Below are positions 1 to 6,040 of a stretch of 7,475 bases of DNA, in pieces. The position numbers were made by a program, and so were the translations under genes. Every line of letters starts with the position of its first letter. Within the stretch, counting starts at the first letter, position 1. The DNA comes from an uncultured Bacteroidota bacterium (GTDB taxonomy: Bacteria; Bacteroidota; Bacteroidia; Chitinophagales; Chitinophagaceae): contig CAIWHI010000411.1 in the NCBI GenBank assembly GCA_903912435.1, positions 1-7,475 of the forward strand, written 5' to 3'. The notes beneath the pieces are model-generated. The model was not told the DNA's origin. It ran no database searches and worked only from the letters and a program-made list of their open reading frames with translations.

Positions 1-1296
1 ACTTCTATTATATCTTATACTACCACAAATGGTTGTATTGCTACAGGCATTGTTACTGTCAATGGGTTTGGAACCATCAGTGGACCAACATCTGGATGTA
101 ATGGTCGATCTGCAACATTAACAACTTCACTGCCTGGTGGTATTTGGTCTACATCTAATCCATCATTAGCTACTGTTGGTTCTTCAAACGGTATTGTTAC
201 TGGCATGGCTGGTGCTACCTATCCTGTAATAAGTTATACACTACCGGGTGGTTGTACCTCTACTTATGCAATGACAGTTAATGCACTTTCTGCTATTTCA
301 GGATTAGGACCTGTTTGCCAGACCCAGACCATAACAGCTTCTTATACTCCTTCTGGTCCTAATTGGTCTAGTAGTGTAAGCGCTGTTGCTACTATCGGAA
401 CAACTGGTGTTATTACCGGTGTTGCTCCTGGTACTACTATTATATCTTATACCGCTACCAATGGCTGTGTTGCAACTGGTATGGTTACTGTAAATGGATT
501 TGGAACCATTAGTGGGCCAACAACTGTATGTAATGGTCGTTCTGTAACTTTAACTTCTTCATTGCCGGGTGGTACCTGGTCTACATCTAATCCTTCATTA
601 GCTACAGTTGGTGCTGCTACCGGTATTGTAACAGGTCTTGCAGGTGCTACTTATCCTACTATTAGTTATACGCTATCTGGTGGTTGTATTTCAACGTATG
701 CAATGACGGTAAATGCTCTTTCTGCTATTTCAGGTTTAGGCCCGGTTTGTGCCACCCAAACAATCACTGCTTCTTATACCCCTGCAGGTCCTAATTGGTC
801 TAGTAGTGCAACTGCTGTTGCTACTATCGGGACAACAGGGGTTATTACTGGTGTCGCTTCCGGTACTTCAATCATTTCTTATACCACAAGCAATGGTTGC
901 GTTGCCACTGGTATCGTTACTGTTAATGATTTTGCTTCCATCGGGGGCCCAACATCAGTATGTAATGGCCGTTCTGTTACATTAACATCTTCTCTGCCTG
1001 GTGGAACCTGGTCTACTGCCAATGCTACATTTGCTAGTGTAGGTTCTTCAACAGGTGTGGTAACTGGTATTGCAGGTGGTACTTTCCCTATTATCAGTTA
1101 TTCTTTACCCGGTGGTTGTCGTTCCACTTATACTATGACGGTCAATACTTTAGGTACTATTAGTATTGCACCTTCTGTATGCCAGGGGTCTACCACTATT
1201 GCTACATATACAGGTTCTGGTGTATGGAGTACAAGTGCGGCTGGTATTGCATCTATTGGTACAACAGGTACAGTAACCGGCGTGACAGGTGGTACT
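1..1296 (+). repeat. 432-bp tandem coding repeat (two Ig-like modules per unit)
   Basis: Equivalent positions recur exactly 432 bases apart: the ACT-Ser/Thr-Ile-Ile-Ser-Tyr segment at 1, 433 and 865; the GGTCCTAATTGG segment at 355 and 787; and Trp codons at 145, 577 and 1009. Each unit is 144 residues made of two non-identical modules spaced 219 and 213 bases. Units 1 and 2 and the first half of unit 3 are close at protein level. The second half of unit 3 (from about 1140) diverges, and later modules have spacings of 213, 231 and 240 bases. Many differences between units are at third codon positions. Confidence 0.9.
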
Positions 1297-2352
1297 GCTA
1301 CTATTTCTTATACTTTGGCCAATGGCTGTATTGCAACTATTCCTGTATTGGTTAATCCAATTTCGAATATAGCCGGGCCAACTAGTGTATGTAAAAACAG
1401 TACGGTTACCCTAACTGATGCTACTCCTGGTGGCTCATGGTCTACTCCAGCCGGTATTGTTTCTGTTGTTGCATCTACTGGTGTTGTAACAGGCTTACTC
1501 TCCACTTTCTTAACCTCGGTTTCCTATACTATGCCTTCTGGTTGTAAAGTAGGTTATGCAATTACTGTAAATGCATTACCTACCGCGCCGGGCACTATTA
1601 CTGGTCCATCTACAGTTTCTGTTTCCGGTGCACCTATTACCTTGGGTTGCACTCCTTCTGGAGGTACCTGGTCTAGCAGTACTGTTGCTAAAGCTACAGT
1701 CAATCCTGCTACTGGTGTTGTTACTGGTGTGGCCACAGGTAGCACTATCATTACCTACACAGTTACTAATGGTTCCGGATGTAGCAACTATAATACCAAG
1801 GTGGTTGCGGTAGGTCCAATGCCTCCTCCACATGCCGCTACCTATAATACTGTCTCCCTTTCATTAGGTAATTCAGTAACCCTCCAGGAAGCTATTGAAG
1901 GTGGTGCTTGGACTTTATTAAGTGGAGATGATTTCATCACTTTAGAGAATACTACAGGTAAAGTAACAGGTCTTGTTTCTGGTCGTGCCCTGGTTAATTA
2001 CGAAGTTTATGACGAGCAGGGTAATCACACTAATATTACTGAAGTTATTGTCACACCATCTTCATTAACTGTGAAGGGTATCAATGAGTCGGGAAATGTA
2101 ATGATTCTGCCAAATCCTAATACAGGTACATTCAATGTGAAAGGTTCCTTTGCAACATTAACTACCATTGACGCAATCATTGAAGTAGTTGATATGCTTG
2201 GCCAAACTGTCTATAGCACTAAGGTTGCCTTAAAAGATGGAACCATTAATGAGCAGGTAATACTGAGTTCTGCTTTAGCCAATGGAAGGTATATATTGAA
2301 CCTCCGCAATGGTGATGAAAAGCATACGTTCCGTTTTGTTCTTGAGCGTTAA
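1..2352 (+). CDS. Giant extracellular Ig-like (Big_2) repeat protein with T9SS type A sorting domain, 3' part
   Basis: The frame is open from base 1 to the TAA at 2350-2352 (783 codons), so the first internal ATG at 205 is not the start and the gene begins left of the window. At least nine Ig-like modules are visible, each marked by a Trp near a PxGGxW or GPNW motif (Trp codons at 145, 364, 577, 796, 1009, 1225, 1438, 1669 and 1909) and then an A-x-V-G-x-x-TG-V-(I/V)-TG motif, the usual signature of bacterial Ig-like group 2 domains. Most modules hold two Cys, one near the start and one in a GGC or NGC turn. The last about 87 residues form a T9SS type A sorting domain with a PNPNTGTF motif. 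In this family the protein crosses the outer membrane by T9SS and is anchored or released; adhesion is the likely role but is inferred. Residues are strongly Thr/Ser/Gly/Val rich. No catalytic domain is visible in this part. Confidence 0.93.
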   Translation, partial: TSIISYTTTNGCIATGIVTVNGFGTISGPTSGCNGRSATLTTSLPGGIWSTSNPSLATVGSSNGIVTGMAGATYPVISYTLPGGCTSTYAMTVNALSAISGLGPVCQTQTITASYTPSGPNWSSSVSAVATIGTTGVITGVAPGTTIISYTATNGCVATGMVTVNGFGTISGPTTVCNGRSVTLTSSLPGGTWSTSNPSLATVGAATGIVTGLAGATYPTISYTLSGGCISTYAMTVNALSAISGLGPVCATQTITASYTPAGPNWSSSATAVATIGTTGVITGVASGTSIISYTTSNGCVATGIVTVNDFASIGGPTSVCNGRSVTLTSSLPGGTWSTANATFASVGSSTGVVTGIAGGTFPIISYSLPGGCRSTYTMTVNTLGTISIAPSVCQGSTTIATYTGSGVWSTSAAGIASIGTTGTVTGVTGGTATISYTLANGCIATIPVLVNPISNIAGPTSVCKNSTVTLTDATPGGSWSTPAGIVSVVASTGVVTGLLSTFLTSVSYTMPSGCKVGYAITVNALPTAPGTITGPSTVSVSGAPITLGCTPSGGTWSSSTVAKATVNPATGVVTGVATGSTIITYTVTNGSGCSNYNTKVVAVGPMPPPHAATYNTVSLSLGNSVTLQEAIEGGAWTLLSGDDFITLENTTGKVTGLVSGRALVNYEVYDEQGNHTNITEVIVTPSSLTVKGINESGNVMILPNPNTGTFNVKGSFATLTTIDAIIEVVDMLGQTVYSTKVALKDGTINEQVILSSALANGRYILNLRNGDEKHTFRFVLER
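2089..2349 (+). other. C-terminal T9SS type A sorting domain (coding sub-region)
   Basis: This is the last 87 codons of the Ig-repeat gene. It has the standard order: a short PNPNTGTF motif (2110-2133) giving the first strand, a V-D-M-L-G-Q-T-V-Y-S segment in the middle, an LANGRYILNL segment, and a final basic strand ending FVLER. This matches the Por-secretion-system tail that targets Bacteroidota proteins to the type IX secretion machinery, where it is normally cleaved off. The domain is complete, so the product is probably functional for export. Confidence 0.9.
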
Positions 2353-2369
2353 TAATACTAAATAATTGG

Positions 2370-2406
2370 ATCGGCTACCGGATTTCATATCCTGTAGCCG
2401 ATTTTT
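2370..2406 (+). terminator. Rho-independent terminator of the Ig-repeat gene
   Basis: A perfect 9-bp stem (ATCGGCTAC at 2370-2378 with GTAGCCGAT at 2394-2402) continues inward after one mismatch by GGA/TCC. It is followed directly by a run of T (2402-2406, then ATTT). It lies 17 bases after the stop codon. Confidence 0.88.
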
Positions 2407-2898
2407 ATTTGTATTGTCATTAACGTTCGTATTCCTATAGGATCACTCGTGTCTGCTAAATCACCCTGCCTGTGACTGGCATTCATAGAACAAGAAATAA
2501 GCCTGTCATCTGGTATAATAGGGTATTCCTATCACTCAGCACCGCTTTCCGCGGTCAGACCGATTGGAATTAGCTAGGCAAATCAAACCTCATCTTTCCG
2601 TTATATTTATTCCATTCGGCTACACAAGGTTCATCTTTCAAGCAATCAGAAATTGGGTATCCAGGTAAAAGCAATAGATTATGACTATTCTTCCCCTTAC
2701 CCTTTACCTAAATATTTTGAAATCATAGATTTTATATTGATTTTGTCATAGCCATGCGGCTTAAAATCCGTACTTTTGCTTAAAATATAAAAAACTAGGC
2801 CTTTTAGATAATAATTGGTCTAAAAATAACCATAAATACTTCCGGTATCCACATTAGAAAAGTGGTTGATCGCAAAAATAAAGTTGGGTCCACAAGAG
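2403..2898. other. Long intergenic stretch without a recognisable gene
   Basis: I see no ORF of useful length and no tRNA- or rRNA-like sequence here. The right third holds a promoter candidate (2771-2778). Small structures include ACCGC/GCGGT around a TTTCC loop near 2540 and TTTTAGA/TCTAAAA (2802-2808 with 2819-2825); both could be chance. A small RNA or a decayed gene cannot be excluded. Confidence 0.4.
2771..2778 (+). promoter_or_regulatory. Candidate Bacteroidota -7 promoter box
   Basis: TACTTTTG fits the Bacteroidota sigma-A -7 consensus TAnnTTTG. A TTTG-containing run lies about 25 bases upstream (ATTTTGTC near 2743), slightly farther than the usual -33 spacing. If real, it would drive the small gene at 2974 with a leader of about 190 bases containing the 2899-2934 hairpin. 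Confidence 0.4.
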
Positions 2899-2934
2899 GA
2901 ACAAAGGGTTTCGATTATTCGAAACCCTTTGTTC
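2899..2934 (+). other. Perfect 16-bp hairpin in the leader of the small gene
   Basis: The arm 2899-2914 (GAACAAAGGGTTTCGA) is the exact reverse complement of 2919-2934, with a four-base TTAT loop. It ends 39 bases before the ATG at 2974. Only CATTTAG follows, so there is no strong T run. It could be a terminator for an unseen upstream transcript, an attenuator, or an mRNA-stabilising leader structure. Confidence 0.75.
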
Positions 2935-2973
2935 ATTTAGGAAATTAAGGATGAAAAAAGCACAATAAGCAAT

Positions 2974-3393
2974 ATGGATATAGAATATTTTAAAGGACAA
3001 CTGAGACACGTAAAGTTTAAAGACCCGGCAAGTAATGAGTTTTTATTCGCCCGTCAAACCATTCATTGGATAGCTATAAAAGGCCCTTTCGATGTGTATT
3101 TCACACTGGGTTACGATGTTTACCCAAAAGTAAAGGTAATGCTCACCCTCGAGGATGCAGTAATACCTAAAAGGGCTGAAGTACTCAAAAGCTGCATCCC
3201 CGACAACGATATCATTATAGAAAACAATGCAAAAAGACGTAAAGATGTGTTTTCTAAAGAATATGATTTCGTAGATAAGAAAACCCTGATGGCTACCGTA
3301 AATGTAGAGTTCATGGGTCTTCTGAAACAAGTAAGAAACGAACTGGAAGGGAAAAACAAAATTGCTGCGTTGGAATCATCAACAGATGCATAA
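2974..3393 (+). CDS. Conserved-looking hypothetical protein, 139 aa
   Basis: I do not recognise this protein. It is 139 residues long, soluble, rich in Lys, Asp and Val, with no signal peptide or membrane segment. Alternating hydrophobic and charged residues around residues 30-60 (IHWIAIKGPFDVYFTLGYD) suggest beta strands, and the end (about residues 110-130, MGLLKQVRNELEGKNK) looks like an amphipathic helix. There are no obvious catalytic clusters. The start at 2974 has no clear Shine-Dalgarno. Just upstream, 2951-2968 could be a five-codon mini-ORF (ATG to TAA) preceded by AAGG. The gene is flanked by a leader hairpin and its own terminator, so it looks monocistronic, and that well-formed context supports a real gene. 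Function unknown. Confidence 0.8.
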   Translation: MDIEYFKGQLRHVKFKDPASNEFLFARQTIHWIAIKGPFDVYFTLGYDVYPKVKVMLTLEDAVIPKRAEVLKSCIPDNDIIIENNAKRRKDVFSKEYDFVDKKTLMATVNVEFMGLLKQVRNELEGKNKIAALESSTDA

Positions 3394-3429
3394 AAAATGG
3401 AGCTGCATTAATTTGTAGCTCCATTTTTT
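3392..3429 (+). terminator. Terminator overlapping the stop codon of the 139-aa gene
   Basis: AAAAAATGGAGCT (3392-3404) pairs perfectly with AGCTCCATTTTTT (3417-3429), extended inward by G-T, C-G and A-T pairs. The six T's of the 3' arm serve as the U tract. The A-rich 5' arm means it could also act for minus-strand transcripts. The stem begins inside the TAA stop. Confidence 0.9.
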
Positions 3430-3690
3430 ATTAGTATATAAATCTAACCTTAGGAATGGTCCCCAAGTAACTAATTTGTTGCACAAAAGTTTTATGAGTA
3501 GGACGAGCGCAATTCCTACACATCTCAAATATTATTGTCAGAAACACCAGAATACAACATTCTTACATTTACAGAGTGTATGAGGGTGACTTAAAATTAA
3601 AACACATAGTTAGAGCTTAATAATAGACTAAAAGCCCATTAATCTTTAAGAGTCAATGCCCCTTATTGGTGTTCGTATAGTGCGTCAGCG
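3430..3690. other. Intergenic stretch with nothing recognised
   Basis: AT-rich, with no ORF of note, no strong hairpin and no RNA-gene signature. It precedes the decayed repeat at 3691-3961. Confidence 0.4.
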
Positions 3691-3961
3691 AAGTAGGGAG
3701 TAGCTATATCATTAAGTTAAGCATTTCGTGTTAAAACAAAGATACTTTTGTGAAATCCGAAATTGATGGCAACACCCAGATAGGGCAAAATATCCTGGCC
3801 CAGGGTAGCCATGATGGCAAGATTTTAAATTCATGTAGGGGAATATTTCGTAGTTATGACGCTATTACGCTTAAATCTCATATGGTAACAAAGCAATACC
3901 CACCGCAAAATAATTATTAGCTATATCACCATTCATGAATTTCAAAAGGTTCTCCCTACTT
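3691..3961 (+). repeat. Decayed MITE-like repeat, related to the element at 4555-4826
   Basis: Bases 3709-3728 match 4575-4594 at 19 of 20 positions (core TCATTAAGTTAAG, then ATTTCG). They are followed in both places by a related CAAA...TTTTG quasi-palindrome (3737-3750 here) and then by short G/C-rich segments (CCTGGCCCAGGG near 3794; GTAGGGGAATATTTCGTAG near 3835). A right-hand inverted copy of the CATTAAG end is not found. A 10-bp inverted pair (AAGTAGGGAG 3691-3700, CTCCCTACTT 3952-3961) and an 11-base direct repeat (TAGCTATATCA at 3701-3711 and 3918-3928) bracket the region. The outer borders are uncertain. Confidence 0.5.
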
Positions 3962-3964
3962 TTA
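3957..3964 (+). promoter_or_regulatory. Weak -7 promoter candidate for the DinB-like gene
   Basis: TACTTTTA differs from TAnnTTTG at one base and sits 23 bases before the ATG at 3988. No convincing -33 TTG is seen, so this is only suggestive. It overlaps the right end of the decayed repeat. Confidence 0.25.
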
Positions 3965-3987
3965 GCAAACAAAGAAATTTATCAACA

Positions 3988-4464
3988 ATGACAAATAGCG
4001 AATTAGCCGTAAAGGCCGTAATCGACACCTGGAATCAAACAATCGCTCGATTCGACAGTATTTTGGACAAATTAACCGACGAACAGTTGGAAAATGAAGT
4101 GGCACCCGGCAAAAACAGAGGAGTATACATACTTGGCCACATGGTAGCAGTGCACGACAGGCTCATGCCACTATTAGGTTTTGGCCCACAATCATACCCT
4201 GAATTGGATGAGGTATTTCTTACCAGTCCTGATAAGGCAAAAGCCACTCCACCAATTGCAACCCTTAGAACGCAGTGGAAAGAAGTAAATGCAAATCTTG
4301 CCAAATATTATGCACAATTATCAGCCGATGATTGGTTCGGCAAACATACTGCCGTAACAGCCGATGACTTTGCAAAAGAGCCACATCGCAACAAATTCAA
4401 TGTTCTGGTTAGTCGTACAAACCACCTGTCCTACCATTTCGGACAATTGATTTTGATGAAATAA
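3988..4464 (+). CDS. DinB-like (DinB_2 type) four-helix-bundle protein
   Basis: This is a 158-residue soluble protein with the layout of the DinB/YfiT-like family: an N-terminal helix (residues 3-30), a second helix with ILGHMVAVHDRL (about 48-59), a third helix around TLRTQWKEVNANLAKYYAQL (92-111), and a final helix with NHLSYHFGQLILMK (145-158). His51, His146 and His150 are placed as in the family's metal-binding triad. The length is typical (about 150-170). Family members are metal-dependent enzymes such as thiol (bacillithiol or mycothiol) transferases, or have unknown function; the substrate here cannot be told. The start at 3988 gives a complete first helix; no Shine-Dalgarno is visible. 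The gene stands alone on the plus strand and sits between two related non-coding repeats, which may be coincidence or a sign of rearrangement. Confidence 0.88.
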   Translation: MTNSELAVKAVIDTWNQTIARFDSILDKLTDEQLENEVAPGKNRGVYILGHMVAVHDRLMPLLGFGPQSYPELDEVFLTSPDKAKATPPIATLRTQWKEVNANLAKYYAQLSADDWFGKHTAVTADDFAKEPHRNKFNVLVSRTNHLSYHFGQLILMK

Positions 4465-4595
4465 AATTTGCCCCAATCAAAAAGCTATTGGTAGTTTGCA
4501 GGTTTTATTTTGTAGAAATGAAATTATATGCGTCTTTTGAATGACCTAAGGTCGTTGACCCCATTTGGGCAATGTCATTAAGTTAAGGATTTCGG

Positions 4596-4622
4596 ATTAG
4601 TGCAAATATATTTTGCACTAAT
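4596..4622. repeat. 11-bp inverted repeat inside the MITE-like element
   Basis: ATTAGTGCAAA (4596-4606) and TTTGCACTAAT (4612-4622) are perfect reverse complements with a five-base TATAT spacer. The right half includes a TTTTG box that could also read as a promoter -7 element. The copy at 3737-3750 keeps the CAAA...TTTTG core but not the full symmetry. Confidence 0.75.
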
Positions 4623-4648
4623 TACAATATGAATTTACAGCGTTTGGC

Positions 4649-4664
4649 GCCCGCCGCGGCGGGC
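4649..4664. repeat. 16-bp perfect GC palindrome
   Basis: GCCCGCCGCGGCGGGC reads the same on both strands. It is wholly G+C in an AT-rich setting and lies inside the MITE-like element. Confidence 0.85.
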
Positions 4665-4676
4665 CTGATATATTAG

Positions 4677-4695
4677 CCCAGGGCATCGCCCTGGG
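4677..4695. repeat. 8-bp GC hairpin in the MITE-like element
   Basis: CCCAGGGC (4677-4684) and GCCCTGGG (4688-4695) pair around an ATC loop. It follows the 16-bp palindrome by 12 bases. This CCCAGGGC...GCCCTGGG form resembles REP-like extragenic palindromes. Confidence 0.8.
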
Positions 4696-4939
4696 TCTCT
4701 TGATTGGCGAAAATAGTGAGCCCCACAGGGTTGAAATCTTATCTTTAAATGACTCAATGGCTGGGGAAAATAAATTTGGAATTCGACGAATACCTTAACT
4801 TAATGACATTGCCCATTTGGGGTCAATGGCTTTGTAGCAAAAATAAAACACGTGGTTTACTGCTCCCTGGTTGCAGCGCTCACCTTGGCTTAGAGAATTT
4901 TATAAATACTTATGGTAACTAGAATCTTAAAATTCCACA

Positions 4940-4982
4940 TAATAATCCTGCCAATTCCTAAAAGCAATGGGCAGGATTATTA
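4940..4982 (-). terminator. Hairpin overlapping the 3' end of the sulfotransferase-like gene
   Basis: A perfect stem (AATAATCCTGCC 4941-4952 with GGCAGGATTATT 4970-4981, plus the T4940-A4982 pair) overlaps the last codons and TAG stop of the minus-strand gene. On the minus strand only GTGGAATTTT follows, a poor T tract; on the plus strand AAATTTTTG follows. It could terminate either strand or protect the mRNA 3' end. Confidence 0.6.
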
Positions 4983-5935
4983 AATTTTTGTCCCAATCTC
5001 AGCGTATCCACCTGCCTATACAATTCCAATAATCTCGCCGCATTGGCACTATCATTATTGGATGCATTAAGCTCCTGATACTTTTTGTAAGGGTACTTGG
5101 CATCATGTTGCGTTCTTTGGGCTATTAGCATCCTCTCCTCCTCATCCGCATTAATCCCGCAAAAACCAATAATTCTCTCAGCAATTACCATTGGCCCTTC
5201 ATTATAGTTCACTAACAGGGTATGCCTGTCGTTGTTGGCTATGTCAAGTATTGCTTCAAAAAATTTTTCAAGTACCATGGGCATATAAGTATCAGTATGA
5301 TGGAAATAGGGTGCATTTGCGTCTAATCCTAATAGGGTGGGTTCTACCATGCCTGGAACCCCCTGAATCCCTTTCTTTCGTTTATTAGAATCCAATACCT
5401 CTCCGGGCTGGCGATACAATATTATAAATGGTGTATTGGGAAAAAGTTTCCTGTATTGTTGATAAAAGTAGAGGTGCCAGCTATCTGTTTTAATAAATAA
5501 TCTTTCCTCATTCAGATTCCTATTCGCACCATAAAATTTGATGGCTGCATCTAAAAAATGAAGAATTTCATCAAATAATGGTACTTCTGATAGGGAGATG
5601 TGTTGTTGATTAAGACCCAATATTTGCGATATAAGCGTAGACCCACATCGTGATACATGGAAAATTAAAGCCGCGGGGGGAATGGTGGGTATTTCCCTGC
5701 TCCATTCCGGTAGTAGTTCAATGGTAGAATACACCTTGTAGATGGTGCTATTTTGGGGTAGTTTATTGAATATCTGTATTGCTTCATCAAAAAATGGCAA
5801 ATTGAAAGAGAAGTCTTTGGTATATGTCCACTTGCATGCAATTACTTCTTTATCAATAATTAATTTAGTCGGAATCCAGCCCCGAAGAGGGTGTTTCGCA
5901 AAATCTGAGACTTCCATGGTTGGTAAATGAGGCAT
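4958..5935 (-). CDS. Sulfotransferase-like (PAPS-binding fold) protein
   Basis: This is a 325-residue protein from the ATG at 5935. The segment IFHVSRCGSTLISQILG (His93 to about residue 107) is the P-loop-like 5'-phosphosulfate-binding motif of sulfotransferases. FIILYRQPGEVLDSNKR (about 170-186, with Arg175 and Ser183) matches the 3'-phosphate-binding motif, and KTDSWHL (149-155) sits between them. The family transfers sulfate from PAPS to hydroxyl or amine groups; the acceptor here is unknown, and bacterial relatives are often uncharacterised. There is no signal peptide, so it is likely cytosolic. The frame stays open upstream to a TTG at 5986, but that would add 17 very hydrophobic residues and would overlap a plausible -33 site, so the ATG at 5935 is preferred; ATG 5917 is also possible. 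No sulfate-activation genes are adjacent. Confidence 0.8.
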   Translation of the reverse strand: MPHLPTMEVSDFAKHPLRGWIPTKLIIDKEVIACKWTYTKDFSFNLPFFDEAIQIFNKLPQNSTIYKVYSTIELLPEWSREIPTIPPAALIFHVSRCGSTLISQILGLNQQHISLSEVPLFDEILHFLDAAIKFYGANRNLNEERLFIKTDSWHLYFYQQYRKLFPNTPFIILYRQPGEVLDSNKRKKGIQGVPGMVEPTLLGLDANAPYFHHTDTYMPMVLEKFFEAILDIANNDRHTLLVNYNEGPMVIAERIIGFCGINADEEERMLIAQRTQHDAKYPYKKYQELNASNNDSANAARLLELYRQVDTLRLGQKFNNPAHCF

Positions 5936-5959
5936 CCAAAATACAAAATGAGTTTGAAA

Positions 5960-5986
5960 AAAATATAGTACTATGAATTTAAACAA
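5960..5986 (-). promoter_or_regulatory. Candidate promoter of the sulfotransferase-like gene
   Basis: On the minus strand a TTG (5986-5984) is followed after 16 bases by TATATTTT (5967-5960), close to the TTG/TAnnTTTG promoter arrangement of Bacteroidota. It would give a short leader before the ATG at 5935. The spacing is one base short and the final G is missing. Confidence 0.3.
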
Positions 5987-6040
5987 TAAATTTGATAATA
6001 TTGGAACCCAATGTGTTTTCTATTTTATATGTTTTAATAA

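Larger units (their letters stand above)
4555..4826. mobile_element. MITE-like non-coding element with long terminal inverted repeats
   Basis: The left arm 4555-4588 (TTGACCCC... to ...GTTAAGG) is matched by the reverse complement of 4793-4826 at 32 of 34 positions. After a two-base mismatch the match continues with TTCG (4591-4594 against 4787-4790), giving arms of about 40 bases. The 272-base element has no ORF and holds three palindromes. This architecture fits a non-autonomous transposable element mobilised by a transposase elsewhere. No clear target-site duplication is seen. Alternatively it could form one large cruciform or RNA hairpin, or be a REP-type composite. A related partial copy lies at 3691-3961. 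Confidence 0.65.

Noticed and set aside
15..206. Minus-strand ORF in the repeat gene, and similar ones at 1308-1505, 1554-1751 and 1576-1833
   Set aside because: They are antisense to a clearly coding, repeat-rich frame; low-complexity codons keep other frames open. No family signature is seen.
749..985. Plus-strand ORF in another frame, and one at 1571-1813
   Set aside because: Leu/Val-rich shadow translations of the Ig-repeat gene.
1..1296. CRISPR or other non-coding array
   Set aside because: The periodic repeat is long, in frame and protein-coding; there are no short repeats with unique spacers.
2431..2537. ATTCCTAT...CACTC short repeats (2431 and 2525) in the first gap
   Set aside because: Too short and imperfect to separate from chance in AT-rich sequence.
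3043..3359. Minus-strand ORFs over the 139-aa gene
   Set aside because: Antisense to a better-supported gene with its own terminator; no recognisable domain.
3701..3928. TAGCTATATCA direct repeat as a definite target-site duplication
   Set aside because: It overlaps the CATTAAG end in a way that does not fit the borders of the better-preserved element; it may be chance.
5936..5986. TTG-initiated extension of the sulfotransferase-like protein
   Set aside because: It adds a hydrophobic stretch unlike a signal peptide and overlaps a promoter candidate; an ATG at 5935 is available.
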